Source: Zhengitettix transpicula
Taxonomy: Eukaryota > Arthropoda > Insecta > Orthoptera > Tetrigidae
Direction: 5' to 3'
NCBI GenBank assembly: GCA_037074705.1
Contig: CM073590.1
Coordinates: forward strand, 165,662,746-165,726,745
DNA length: 64,000 bases
Notes under the pieces: generated by a model
What the model was told of the DNA's origin: nothing
Databases searched by the model: none
The model's input: only the letters and a program-made list of their open reading frames with translations
Part shown: in pieces, positions 23,291 through 34,695 of the stretch
How positions within the stretch are numbered: the stretch's first letter is position 1
Layout of the letters: each line of letters begins with the position of its first letter
Program-made: the position numbers and the translations under genes

Positions 23291-23470
23291 TTACTTGCAC
23301 ACATCTGTCGTGGACTTGCAGAAGAAAGCACCTACCGTAGGGCCGCGGTGTCCCGGCTGCGCTTCGTCGTAGGACTGGCAGCCTGCCACAGGTGCCCCCA
23401 CCCCTCCGCCCCCACCACCCTCCTCTGCGCATGCCGCTGCCCCTGCGCGCAGACAGACCCGCCGCTCCAT
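23291..23470 (-). CDS. Candidate first coding exon in a CpG-rich patch
   Basis: A local GC- and CpG-rich island (about 23330-23470) in otherwise AT-rich DNA. On the minus strand an ATG at 23470, in a reasonable context (GACATGG) with an in-frame stop upstream, opens a 59-codon frame. It reads MERRVCLRAGAAACAEE, a run of glycines, then APVAGCQSYDEAQPGHRGPT. At codon 45 a donor-like ACG|GTAGGT (from 23335) would end a first exon; without splicing the frame stops at 23291. The protein is not recognised, and downstream exons would lie at lower coordinates. Low-complexity GC-rich DNA can produce such frames by chance. Confidence 0.3.
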   Translation of the reverse strand: MERRVCLRAGAAACAEEGGGGGGVGAPVAGCQSYDEAQPGHRGPTVGAFFCKSTTDVCK

Positions 23471-23885
23471 GTCCAGATCTCTCGTTACCTGCTTGTACGC
23501 AGATATTTATTCACGCACTTTGCTAATATTAATGTTTTATCCAAATAAGAAAATTTATTATTAGCTTGTCCTATACCAACGATGAATATTACGATCACGG
23601 AAGTAGAAAGCGTTTAGTTCTTTTACCAGTACGAAGCAGCTTCCTTTGTTCCGGGATTAACTATATAATTGCCTATCGCAGTAGTAAAAAATAAGAATAT
23701 ATAAGATGTGTACAAAACCTTGTAAAACTCTTCCGTATTATTTATCATTTAATCTATCTCCTGTAATAGTGCTCAATCAGTTAAAATTATTAAATATAAA
23801 ACGTCTGTGTTAAAAACATAATAATGCTGTATTTTTTCATATTAAGCACTTATTTTTGTCTGTTATTTGGCTATTTATTTATCTA
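23471..23885. other. AT-rich spacer
   Basis: Nothing recognised. Confidence 0.4.
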
Positions 23886-23971
23886 ATTGTTCCACATTAT
23901 TAGTAGTACGTTTTTGGAAACAATCGACAAAGTTATGCTGTATTTAATATAATATATATAATTTTCGCTGT
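23886..23971 (+). repeat. 86-bp duplicated module, first copy
   Basis: Starts ATTGTTCCACATTATTAG and ends AATTTTCGCTGT. Repeated at 24624-24710 in the same orientation with one substitution and one single-base indel. Confidence 0.9.
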
Positions 23972-24563
23972 CTGATCAACTGACAGTTACAACAACGGGA
24001 AAAGCCTACGTTCAATTTATTCATTCAAGTTTCGAAAGGCCCGTAATTAGTACTCCAGCAGCTATTTTTCAATCTCACTCTTAGCGTAATTTATTAAATA
24101 TTGGAAACTACTTTACTCGAGGTTACGTAAATATAAAATTTTTTCTTCAGATATTTATGTCATTATAGCGGCCAGTAATGACTGTAAAAATAATGTTTGT
24201 GAAATAATTATACACATGTTTAAATCAAATTGTTATGGTTTTGATAAATGTCTTTTTACAATTAAAATGGCAATAATGTCGAAAGATCCTTCAGATTACA
24301 TTTAAATATAACAATTTTTGAAAATATTTTAAAAAAACTTCTTTATAAAATTGGCAACAGATGCAAATTGGGGAAATATAAATACAATATTTAAATTTAT
24401 TTCAGACTGGTGTTAATTCATGGAAGTAAATTCATTAAAAAAGTTATAAATATTCATGAAATATTCTTAGAATTTAACGTAATCCCAATAAAATTTAATA
24501 GGTACGGAAATGTAAAAATTGAAACTATGCGGTCTACCGTTCATTTAGTTCTTACAGGTTTCA

Positions 24564-24566
<3 letters not shown>
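23972..24566. other. AT-rich spacer between module copies
   Basis: Nothing recognised. Confidence 0.4.
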
Positions 24567-24629
<63 letters not shown>

Positions 24630-24726
24630 CCACATTATTAGTAGTACGTTTTCGGAAACAATCGACAAAGTTAATGCTGTATTTAATATAATATATATAA
24701 TTTTCGCTGTATATATATATATATAT
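24567..24726. repeat. (TA)n tract interrupted by second copy of the 86-bp module
   Basis: TA repeats run from 24567 to about 24623, then the 87-bp module copy (24624-24710), then TA repeats again to about 24726. The module thus sits inside a microsatellite. Confidence 0.9.
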
Positions 24727-25645
24727 TGACTGTGTCCAGAAAAGTCTGATAGAAAAATTATCATCATACTAAATATTCATTAAATAATTTCCAACTGCGA
24801 AGTAGATTTACAGAGAGCGTTTATATACAGAACTATAGGAAACAAAGAGGCTTCATGAAACTATGAAAGCGCAACCTTCATAATTAGTTTTGACAAAAAT
24901 TCGATAGTGCCAAATACAAACTAAGTTATTTGTCTTTAGAGAGTGAGTTATCAGGTTTAATCTTGCTGGAATTCCCACAGCTAGGGTCGAATTAAAACTT
25001 TCGAAATTTGTAGAGAAAGTTGAGAAAATCGTTCGTATATCTCTGAGACGAATTAAAGATTGGCTGTTGGTTCACAAAACATTGAAGAAATTGAGGTATT
25101 GATACATTGCCCGAGTTCCTGTCGATGTAATTTGCGGTACATGAATATTTCATTCAAATCCGAAATATATTTACACGTTTCTGAGCACGTTGCCATATTC
25201 TTAAATTAATTACGTGGTAATAAAGGTATTGGAGGGAGTTCTTAACAAGCTGGAACAATTCAAAACTGAAACAAGATACTTTCTATTCATCTACATATGA
25301 AACGGAAACTTTTGGTATGCGAGCATAGTTGCCGTCAAAATTGCTCTCCTAAAAGGTATATTGAAATAATTAGCATCTGTAATAATTGTTTTATTGGACT
25401 TTCTTGATTTTTATGGTGTTAATAGAACGTGAGTCTGCCTTTTATTCAATGTACAATTGGCATCATTAAACATGTAATTATATTTACGTTGTTTCCTACA
25501 TCATTGCTCTACAGTTGTTGTCACACTATACACAATCCAAAAAGTTTATACTCAAAATATTTATTTTCCATTGAATAGATTCAGTGAATCAAATGGAAAA
25601 CTGCGATTGACCGTGTTTGTTGAAAAATTAGTATACTACCTATCA
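24727..25645. other. AT-rich spacer
   Basis: Nothing recognised. Confidence 0.4.
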
Positions 25646-25647
25646 AC

Positions 25648-25671
25648 ATATATATATATATATATATATAT
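25648..25671. repeat. (AT)n microsatellite
   Basis: Tract at the inner (internal-sequence) side of the minus-strand LTR. Confidence 0.9.
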
Positions 25672-26636
25672 TATAATTAACAATGTGACGTTAATTTAAT
25701 TAAATTTGCCCCACGTTGTGGTAGCCAAATGTAATAATCAATTAATTGGACTTTATTTAAATGAAATAATCAACAAGAATTTAAAACATATAATTATTTA
25801 TTTTCACTTTGTTGCTTTAACTCACAAATAATTACAATTTAAAATTTTAGATCTCAGGGTCTCTACTGGGTTTGATAATGGGCATAACAAGTTGTTTCAA
25901 AAACCTTATTAACACACAGTGTATAATTCACTTAGACAATATGTCGATAGGAAGAAATTAAAAGAAAAGAAATTAACTCTGATTGGCAATTAAAATTGAA
26001 CGAAATCTGACTTCTATCCTTTAATTACGTTTACATAAAACATTATTTTTGTATTTTGTTACTTAGATCTGTCCAGCTGGTTCCAGCATTCTTTTTGTTT
26101 TCGGGAGTACACTATTGCAAAATTTTTACATTGATTCTAATATCGGCTCACAGATTTTACACTGTTGAAGTCAACCTTTATAGGCACCCAGGAACTCGGA
26201 TGATCCCCTTTTTTGTCAGCTATCTGGTTACCGCTTGCCTTATATGAATCCTGTGATTCGTAGATTTGCTAGTCTTTTTACCGCTTGGGATTTAAACTGC
26301 AACTTTACTATTCCTGGCTGGCTACAGACGCACACTGCTTTTACTTAGCAATAGTTACGATTTCGTGAATGTTTTTACTTTGTCTTTAACTCACAACTTT
26401 GTTTAATAATACATTAAACAACGGCTAGTCAGTCTCTGCTCTAGAATCATTTGTTCCGTCCTCCGAAATGTCCCGTCACCAATTGAACTATCGTAGTCTC
26501 GGGTTTTAGCGCGCATACGCATTTTTGACTTTCCGCCAAAGTAACAGAGCCTGGCTCCATTGTCCCTTTGGAAACTCCTGCCGCTACAATTAAATTTTAT
26601 TAAAACCAATTAATGGCCTAATTAATTAACATTACA
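25672..26636 (-). mobile_element. LTR plus primer-binding site, gypsy-like family (copy 2)
   Basis: On the minus strand the LTR begins TGTAATG at 26636 and ends ATTATTACA at 25730, so it has the TG...CA ends of LTRs. Immediately after comes TTTGGCTACCACAACGTGGG (25710-25729), which resembles the TGGCGCCC-AACGTGGGGC type of primer-binding site complementary to the 3' end of tRNA-Lys. About 58 bp of internal sequence remains before an (AT)n tract. The body matches copy 3 in order: AATTAATTAGGCCA, a TAGCGG block, AAGTCA-AAATG-CG-A-GCGCG, AAGTCAGATT-CGTTC and CCCAGTA. No gag, pol or env coding remains. Confidence 0.7.
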
Positions 26637-26663
26637 ATATATATATATATATATATATATATA
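26637..26663. repeat. (TA)n microsatellite
   Basis: Directly abuts the 5' end of the minus-strand LTR. Confidence 0.95.
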
Positions 26664-29440
26664 GGTTGAAAGGTTGATTAATATTTTAGACTATATTAAT
26701 TGTTTCACTGTCGATGTTTAAGAAAATAAACTATACTTCAAAGATATAAAATGTGCCAGTTGATAATAGTCATATTACTTTGTTTAATATATTTTTTAAT
26801 TCCCTGTAATAAACTTATTATTCTGATAATTTACACAGTTCTAAACCACATAAGTTTGTAATTCAAAATACAAACAATTTATGATAAATACACAATCCCG
26901 AATAAAGGTTCATTTTTATGATTCATAAATATCTCTATAAGGTACAAGTGGTTAATCACTTGTTCGCATTTCAATTCAACTGATTAACTGACACTTTTTG
27001 AAGTTTGCCGAAAATTTAGATGAAATATTAACTCCTGCGTACTTCTTTTTGAGAAAACTTAACCTTCATTAATTGACACATTTTTTACATTGCGGCTTGG
27101 TCACATGTTATTTATGTAATGGCCACAATTCAACAACAGTTAAAGATTGTTAATTTCATTTACAAATATGTTTGGATTTAAGTAACCGTGTAAATAATTA
27201 CTTAAAATATTGTCTGTGATATTAATACAAAATTGCAATAAATTTAAAATATTTTCATAAAATTTTCTCATACCGCCACTTTCATTACGAGCATTAACAT
27301 TTTGCTATTATAAACATGAAATGATGAGAAAAACCCATTTTTGTGACTAATTTCGCTATTATGAACAAAATCTAAATAATACAAAGGTCTTAATTTTTTT
27401 TAACTATTGGAGTGAGAAGAAACGCTACAACGTAAATAAAGTATAAGAATTTACCAAAACGTTATTTTACTAAACTTTATGTTATTGGTAGCAAATTACA
27501 CTTCGTTTCATATAGAATATTGACATTCATCATTGTGGATGTCTAAACGTCAATCATTATTTACGCTTTCACATTGCATTCAGACTAATGAAGTGTCAGA
27601 ATACTGATGTGTTGTTTACAACCTTGTAAGCTAATAATATTTGGAAGAAAAACAATATTTGAATAAGATAAAATTATTTACTATTTTTAATATTATTAAT
27701 GCGAATAAACCAATAAAGACGACACTTAAGTAGGCTAAAATTTGGTTTTCCTCGCTTTGTGCTCTTTTCTGGCATTGTTTTACTGTTGCCTTCGATTCTC
27801 TCTTTATACCAGATTGTTCAAGTTTCTAGTTTGGTTTTTCCTTTTGGTCAGCCTGGCATTTTTGAATTTGTATCTGATGATTTTCGGTTTTGGACACATT
27901 GTGGTGAAATTCCTGCCAGTTTAGATCGGTTCCAATTTCGTCAAACAAATTTTATTATTTTCATGTGTCCATAAAATCTTAATCGTCGCTTTTGAATGTC
28001 ACTGTGAATTTTTGATTTCCTGCTTACTTCTAAGTCTGTATTGTTTGTATTCTAATTTTGCTTCCATAAAATTTTGCGTATCATTAGCGTTTATTTTTCT
28101 TGAAGTTTTCTATATCTGTTCCAAAATAATGTATTTCATACATAGAAACATAGACGCATTCTACTGTATTGTAGTGTTTTAATTTTGTATATTTTGAGAA
28201 ATATTTGTAAATATTGCGGATAAGTCGAAACGCAGTTTCCGACTTTTGAAATATAATTTCATAGGATTCCATTTTCCTGAATTATTTCACCAAGATACAT
28301 AAATTGCAAATATTATACGACAAGACATTCATGTGTTTCTTCACACTTAATGGAAAAATAAATGTTGAGAAAAATGCAACTTTGACTGTTATAAATGTTT
28401 AACAACAGATTTTGATGTGTAATTAATCGTACAAGTTCCTTCGAATTGTTACCGTTGCTGAGGCCAGTAATTTCATGTCTAGTTGAAGCAACTTAGTTTG
28501 ACGGTCGGACGACCAGGCAATCGAGTCTTCCAGCTGATAACAGGCTTTATAACTTCATTACCTCACAACAACTAAGGACAGGTGTCAGTTAAATTCTACA
28601 TAGAAATTCAATTATGTCACAATTATCGACGTTTATGTGTAAGAGACACAGTTTATAATGTAAATTGCATAATATATATATGTTCACACACAAAATCATA
28701 ATCTATACAAGTCTAAAGATGATTAAATTCTGAACCTCAATGATTTTGGAAATTTTTTCTGTTTTAAATAATCATTAATATATGGATAATAAAGGATTTA
28801 ATTTTAATGATCTTTTTATACCATTTGTATTCAAAGGTCATAATTTTAGTATTAATCAAGACAATTTTCTTCACTCCTAGTTCGAAAGCCAATGTCACGT
28901 ATATTGTTAATTCACTCGATTCATCCGAGGCACGATACTCAAAGTTTGCGTGTGTTGAGGCAGAATTCGAACTAGCTCCCTAAATTCTAGAAACAAACAA
29001 GTATCACGATAATTCATAGTCATATTTTCGTTTACAAAGTAATAACGAGAAAGAACAAATTAATACCGCGCTTGTTAAGCACACTTACACATCACAATGT
29101 TTTAAAAAATTAATAACATACCTTTTTCGACAATAGTTGGAAAACTAATGGTTTTAAAATTGGAGCTGTTCTGGCTGTCAGTTAATGAGAGCGGAGAATT
29201 GGACCATTATGAATTACAAGAAACCCTTTAGGCTACTGCGTGGACAATATTTAGTGGTAACGTCACATGAATGTGGTTCGACGGCACAAGAAAGATCGTC
29301 AAGGTTAAATCGGCTCCCTTTTGATAAGAACTATACATTCTGTTATAATTAATTATACACAAACCGTGGATTTAATTTTGACATATCACAATTGCCTTAT
29401 TCAAAGACTCAACCGTCAGTGCCCGTATTTGTTACTCGAG

Positions 29441-29441
<1 letters not shown>
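26664..29441. other. AT-rich stretch without recognised genes
   Basis: Frames at 27742-27974 and 28084-28272 are T-rich chance frames. A B-box-like string near 28955-28967 (minus) has no clear A box. No other repeat recognised. Confidence 0.4.

Positions 29442-29481
<40 letters not shown>
29442..29481. repeat. (TA)n microsatellite
   Basis: Uninterrupted TA tract with no LTR-like flank on either side. Confidence 0.95.
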
Positions 29482-29487
<6 letters not shown>

Positions 29488-31890
29488 TAATATATCATCC
29501 ATGATCAAAAATTCCACAGTTACAATCTTGGAATATATTTTAACTTCAGAAGAATCGATCCTTTCAAGTTTTTCACACTGACTTTCATTCGATGACAATC
29601 CAACATGAAAAGTATTATCTGCTGAAATAATAATCAGAATTAAGTAATCAGAATTTCTACGTGAGGTAATAGTTTTATGTTTCAATATATCTGGCGCTAG
29701 TCACTGTTAGATATGTTTAACGCAAATAATCAACACTAACATATGTTATTCAAAATTTGAACTACAAGTAAAATCATACTCTAGGAGAAATCTTGAATGA
29801 ATCTAATTCAGAATTACTTTAATATTTATCAAAGTTTAATGTATGGCAGACAGATTCAAGAGCTTTCTGTATTCACTGAAAATAGTGTCACATTAATATG
29901 GTCCAACTGTACTAAAAATAAGAAAATCAATCCACTCGGTACACATCATTAAACCAATGGAAATAATTGGTATGAGAGAATCAATTCTCTTCCTTGCCTA
30001 GTATATTAAAAAATTGTTCAGTTTCTTTTCTGTGACTAACATTGACGCAAGTGTAAATTACATTTTAACTGGTGATTTGATTGATTCTATTCTGTTTAGC
30101 TTCCCCATGTTTAAATTTATTGTCACACCCATTTACTATTGTTCTGTCGAAATGCTTTGTACTCTATTAACTTCCGAGCCAGCTATAAAAATAAAACGCC
30201 TTTTCTATTCTAATGAGGTGCTCTTACTTGTTTTTCATGTTTATTTATCCCGCTGTTTGAAACCTTCAGGCTAAAATTCCAGAATAAATGAACTGTATTT
30301 GTAAACAAGCAATTCTACATTTCTAAAACTTTAAATACGTTACTCAGCTACGAATTCAGTCTCTAATACCATAAAAATGGAATTTTTTTTATTTCATAGT
30401 CGTTTCTGATCATATTGAAATGATATACGATTATTTATTCTATTACATATAAGTTTTCTTCATGACGTTTTTGTCAGCCAAAAGTGGAGAATATTGAAAT
30501 GAAGTTATCAGTATTATTCATAGTGCAAAATGTTAATAAAGAAAAAAGCAGACCATATTAATTTGATTTTGTTATTTGGTTAGAACTGTGATAAGTGGTT
30601 ATTTTCAACCTTTATGGTTCAAGTACATGAGTAGTTGCGACGAAAGGATTTTCTGGTAGAATACCAACAAGGAGATGCTACTGTTTATTATTTATTTGCT
30701 TGATTAGCTGAAAAATATATGTGAAGTAGTAGATGTAAAATTATAAATTTTATCTCTTATCTAATATTTGTGATTCAAGGTTCATTCATGGTAATACTTT
30801 TTTCTGCAATGGTACTTTAACCTTTTAACATAGACTGATTCGGTACAGTATAGACTAAGGAGATTGTCTATATACGGATATCAGTGCCAGTTCTAAAGGT
30901 TGTGTATCTATGCTCTAAAATGTTTCTCCCAGTTTCCTGAATGCGGGAAGAGTAATTTATCGATCGAAACATCGACTTAATCTATCACTCATTACTCTCT
31001 GTCTAATTTGTCTCTTAACATATCTTACTTTTAAATTATCCCTGCAGTAAATATACCATGATCATTCAATTCTTGCTGAATGAGAGAACAACTTAATTTA
31101 CTTTTTGGTTTGTACTCATAGATTGAATTATTACATCATAAAAAAATTGACTGTGTGCTCTTCTCTACTACGAATTATTTCATCCTGTACTCTGTGACGA
31201 GTAGTCCAAGCCGCAGAGAAATGCTGAGGCCAGCCTGGTAGTTTTGAGGTGAAAATAGCTAGAAGTTGCTACTTTTTGAGGCAGAAAATTTGACAACGAG
31301 AGGAAAAAGACGCAGAAGAGACGTTCCCAGTTTACACTTGCGGTGTGAAAGCCGAGGTCAAACGTTCACAGTTTGAAGTTATTTAACGAACTGTAAGCTA
31401 TAAAATTCTCAATTATAATTTTTTGCCAAATATGTGAATCTATCTCAATTGTGTAAGTTGTGTAATTGTAAAAGTTCAAAAGCTCTGTTTTTGGATGATC
31501 AAATTTCGACCAACAATATCCTGTTGGTAAAGTTAAAGTCGGAGAAACATTTTGAGTAATTCTTGACATGACGTTTGTAGTATTTTATACATTGAGCCGT
31601 CAATCTCCTGTCGCCCATTAATGTAAAAGAAAAGTTATTATAAATATTCAAATTCTATTTTTAATTCTCTGATGTTTCGTCAATATATATTTTGTATGTC
31701 AATTTCTAAATTTTGAGTGGTAAAAAGATTGATTTTGTTGTCCTGACATTTACTTATCAGCTGAGTGGTGACGTCAGTGAAGAAGTGCAGCTGACGGCGA
31801 AATTACAATTAACATTATTTATTACAATTTTCGCTCCAGCGCGGAGCTTGAAAGCATCCAGTGAATACAAGTTAACTCATTTATAATTAT

Positions 31891-31893
<3 letters not shown>
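29482..31893. other. AT-rich stretch without recognised genes
   Basis: Short frames at 29485-29685, 30014-30274 and 31366-31569 carry no patterns. 31200-31330 and 31760-31860 are slightly GC-richer but unidentified. Confidence 0.4.

Positions 31894-31942
<49 letters not shown>
31894..31942. repeat. (TA)n microsatellite
   Basis: Left flank of the solo LTR. The minus-strand frame across it codes only repeated isoleucine-tyrosine and is not a gene. Confidence 0.95.
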
Positions 31943-31945
<3 letters not shown>

Positions 31946-32898
31946 AATGCCAATTAATTAGGCCAGTAATGGACATAAAATTTGAATTGTTTGATAAATC
32001 CATTATAGCGGTCTGATCGAACAAAGCAACAATGGAGAAGCGAGCTCGGCTGCTTTGTAGAAAAGTCAAAATGGCGTTTGCGCGCAAGAAAGTAAGTCAG
32101 TTTTACGTCTACAGCCAGCTAGGATAGAGTTGGTGCCGAGAGATTGCAAAGTACGGAACAAGTAATAATTGAGAATTGGTGACGAAAATTGCTGTGGACG
32201 GATGAAGTATTTAGAAAGAGTCGAGATACCGGTAGTAGAACAGCGAGACGACTTAGAACAATTTTGTTACAAGTTGCAGTCTGTGAAATAAACATCTAAA
32301 TATTCATCGATAAACATTTTGAGTGCAAAAGTCTAATTTCTATTTTCAAATTATACCATCGTTTCAATTTTGCAAGACCAAGTAATTGCATCCAGCGTCT
32401 AATTATCGTCGGAACGAGTGAATAAGATATCCTTAACGAACAGAGAACCAACATTTGGAAAAACTAAAAAGTATTAATTAGAGTCAGTGAAAACCAAGGT
32501 CTGATGAGTAAAAATTAAAGTGTAAAAGTGTCCGAACGAGGTAAAAATTGATTGTTCTGGTACAAGACCGACAGTCCGTAAGTAACATAATTTTGAACAA
32601 TATTGTAAACGCTAATTAAAGGATAAAGTCAGATTCGTTCGTTCGCTTTCTTCTAGTTTTCTGTTCATTGATTGAATTATTGTTTTATTTTAGGTAAATT
32701 ATATTTTGAATTGTTAATTAGTCAAATTCTACAATTATCGTGTCCTAATCATTAAACCCAGTAAACGCCCTGAGATATAAACATTTGGATTGTAATTGTT
32801 TTTGAGTTTGAAGTCACAATTTGATAATAAATTTTATTTTATGTTTTAAATTTTGATTATCTTTTCATTTAATTAAAGACTACCTGTTGATTATTACA
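31943..32898 (+). mobile_element. Solo LTR, gypsy-like family (copy 3, complete)
   Basis: A 956-bp unit with TGTAATGCC at its start and TGATTATTACA at its end, embedded in an (AT)n tract that continues on both sides, so any target duplication would be AT dinucleotides. It aligns in order with the minus-strand copy at 25730-26636 and, at its end, with 1-351. CCCAGTAAACGCCCTGAG lies near 32758, followed by a TAATAAATTTTA possible polyadenylation region. No internal retroelement sequence is present, consistent with LTR-LTR recombination. It is AT-rich with a GC-richer 5' half. Confidence 0.75.
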
Positions 32899-32924
32899 AT
32901 ATATATATATATATATATATATAT
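32899..32924. repeat. (AT)n microsatellite
   Basis: Right flank of the solo LTR, continuing the tract on its left. Confidence 0.95.
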
Positions 32925-33017
32925 TGTGTATTAAAACATAATTATTTTTATTGAATGCCTAACGGCTCACCTTACAAATATATTTTATACCTGAACTAAT
33001 CCTTCATTATTAAGCGG

Positions 33018-33079
33018 AAAGTTGACCCGTAGCTTTATTTGCGTGTTATATAGATTACTATTTGCGCTTTTGACCACGT
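33018..33079 (+). repeat. Left terminal inverted repeat (62 bp)
   Basis: Pairs with 34319-34380, two mismatches. Confidence 0.9.
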
Positions 33080-34318
33080 ATACTCTACTGGTCCGAGCTT
33101 ACAGTGTACCATAATTATTAATATTTGACTGTTGTGAAATAACTAAATAAATCAAGCTCTTCCCGACGTTAGTCTAGTTTGAATATCACGCTTCACTTCC
33201 TTAGGGGACGTTACACGTGTGCCTGTGGGAAGAAGGCTCCTGATGGGAATATTTTATCGTCGAGGCGAAGGGAAATAAGTTTGAGAGTCTGACGAGCGTG
33301 ACTAAAGTCTTCCAAGCAGAGAGAAGCTGTGAGCACCCGGACTTTACGGGGATTCTATGAATAATGGGATCGGAGAAGCACTAATCCACATTAAAAACGA
33401 CGCTGATGAATAGTAGTGTTCAAACATTTATACGCCATTTTCCCAGTACAAGAATACCGGGAAATTTCCCAAGGTGCCGTGAGATCCGTAATATTGTCAA
33501 AACCTCACTCACAAGGAATATTAAATTAAAGCTTTAATTTCGTAAGCTTCTGAATGCAACCCTCTAGGAAGTATAACGGACTCTGAAAATGAAGTAATGA
33601 GATGTCCTTGTATTTTGAATTTGCTCTTGAATGATTTCAGATAACAACATTCAGAAAAAATATTATATCAATAAAATTTGAATAACAATATTTATAATCA
33701 CAGTTTGAAAGTTGAAAAAATTCGGAATAAGCAAGTAATGTTTCGTGTTATTGTGAAATATGAGTAGACGATTATACATTTACCAATATTTTTCTTAGGC
33801 TATGAACATGTAGAAGTTCTCTATTGTGTTCTATCCACCGATATTGATAATATTAATACACAAACTAGTGTTTCCTGCAGCTCCTCTGACTTAATTTTAG
33901 TTTAATGCAGACAACAAATCATAGATATTGCCTTATGTTCAATTAATTCGTCACTGAAAAACGTCTAAGGAAAAAAAATTCCAATCTACGAAATAAATTG
34001 GTCCTAGCGAGCAGCGAACAAGAGCGCCAGTAGTTTATATTATTCCTGAGTTGTGCCCGGTAATGGAGAGGACGAAAGTGACTCAGGGTCGTTGAGTGAC
34101 CTCATGTCACACAATTAGACCGAAAGCTCACGTACGCGCATTGCAGAATAGTATATTCTACTTTTTCAACTTCTTTACTCAACCGTGTTAAGTAATATTT
34201 TTACGTTAGTATTATTTTTTGAAACACCGCAGCGAAGCCCGGAGGTGCCATCGAATGTTGGTCCCCTGAGAAACGACTTTTTCGTTGCAGGCAACTTAAT
34301 AAACGGTAATATTATCAG

Positions 34319-34380
34319 ACGTGGTCAAAACCGCAAATAGTAATCTATATAACACACAAATAAAGCTACGGGTCAACTTT
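34319..34380 (-). repeat. Right terminal inverted repeat (62 bp)
   Basis: Reverse complement of the left arm with two mismatches. Confidence 0.9.
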
Positions 34381-34468
34381 ATTTACTTCTTACTTCAATA
34401 TATTTATTTTACTGTTTGAAGGAAATGTTTTTAGCGATTCTAGAATATTCGGAGTTGCTTCACAGTTC

Positions 34469-34695
34469 TTTTTTTTTTAGGGCAACAGGCTACATGAGGG
34501 TGATCCACATTGGGAAACTCCCCTTTAATAGCATAGGAAGGGATTAGAAAGGGGGGATGAGGAAGGGTAGAGGAAGGTAGCCAAGGGTTACTAGGGCCCC
34601 CGGGCCTTTGGTTTAAGGATCCTACCCGGCATTCGCCTAAAGAAATGCAGGGAAAACCCTAGAAAAACCTGCATCGGGTAGGTCGGGCATTGGAT
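34469..34695 (-). repeat. Retroposon family R, copy 2 (5'-truncated)
   Basis: In reverse orientation: the poly(T) at 34469-34478 is the complement of its A tail, followed by AGGGCAACAGGCTACATGAG and the rest of the family blocks down to GGTCGGGCATTGG, where it stops. Lacks the first about 140 bp of the longest copies, as expected for 5' truncation during retroposition. Confidence 0.8.

Larger units (their letters stand above)
33018..34380. mobile_element. 1.36-kb segment with 62-bp terminal inverted repeats
   Basis: 33018-33079 and the reverse complement of 34319-34380 are identical at 60 of 62 positions; both begin AAAGTTGACCCGTAGC and end TTTTGACCACGT. Outside the arms similarity stops at once, and just inside them it also stops, so these look like true terminal repeats. 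No convincing target duplication is visible, and no transposase frame is open in the 1.24-kb interior, which has GC-richer patches at 33190-33350 and 34000-34140. Best reading: a non-autonomous DNA transposon of unknown superfamily. Alternative: two copies of a short repeat in inverted order. Confidence 0.65.

Noticed and set aside
24561..24767. Frame rich in Ile-Tyr repeats
   Set aside because: It is a translation of a (TA)n microsatellite. The same holds for the frames at 15926-16144, 31893-32087, 45777-46124 and 48282-48464.
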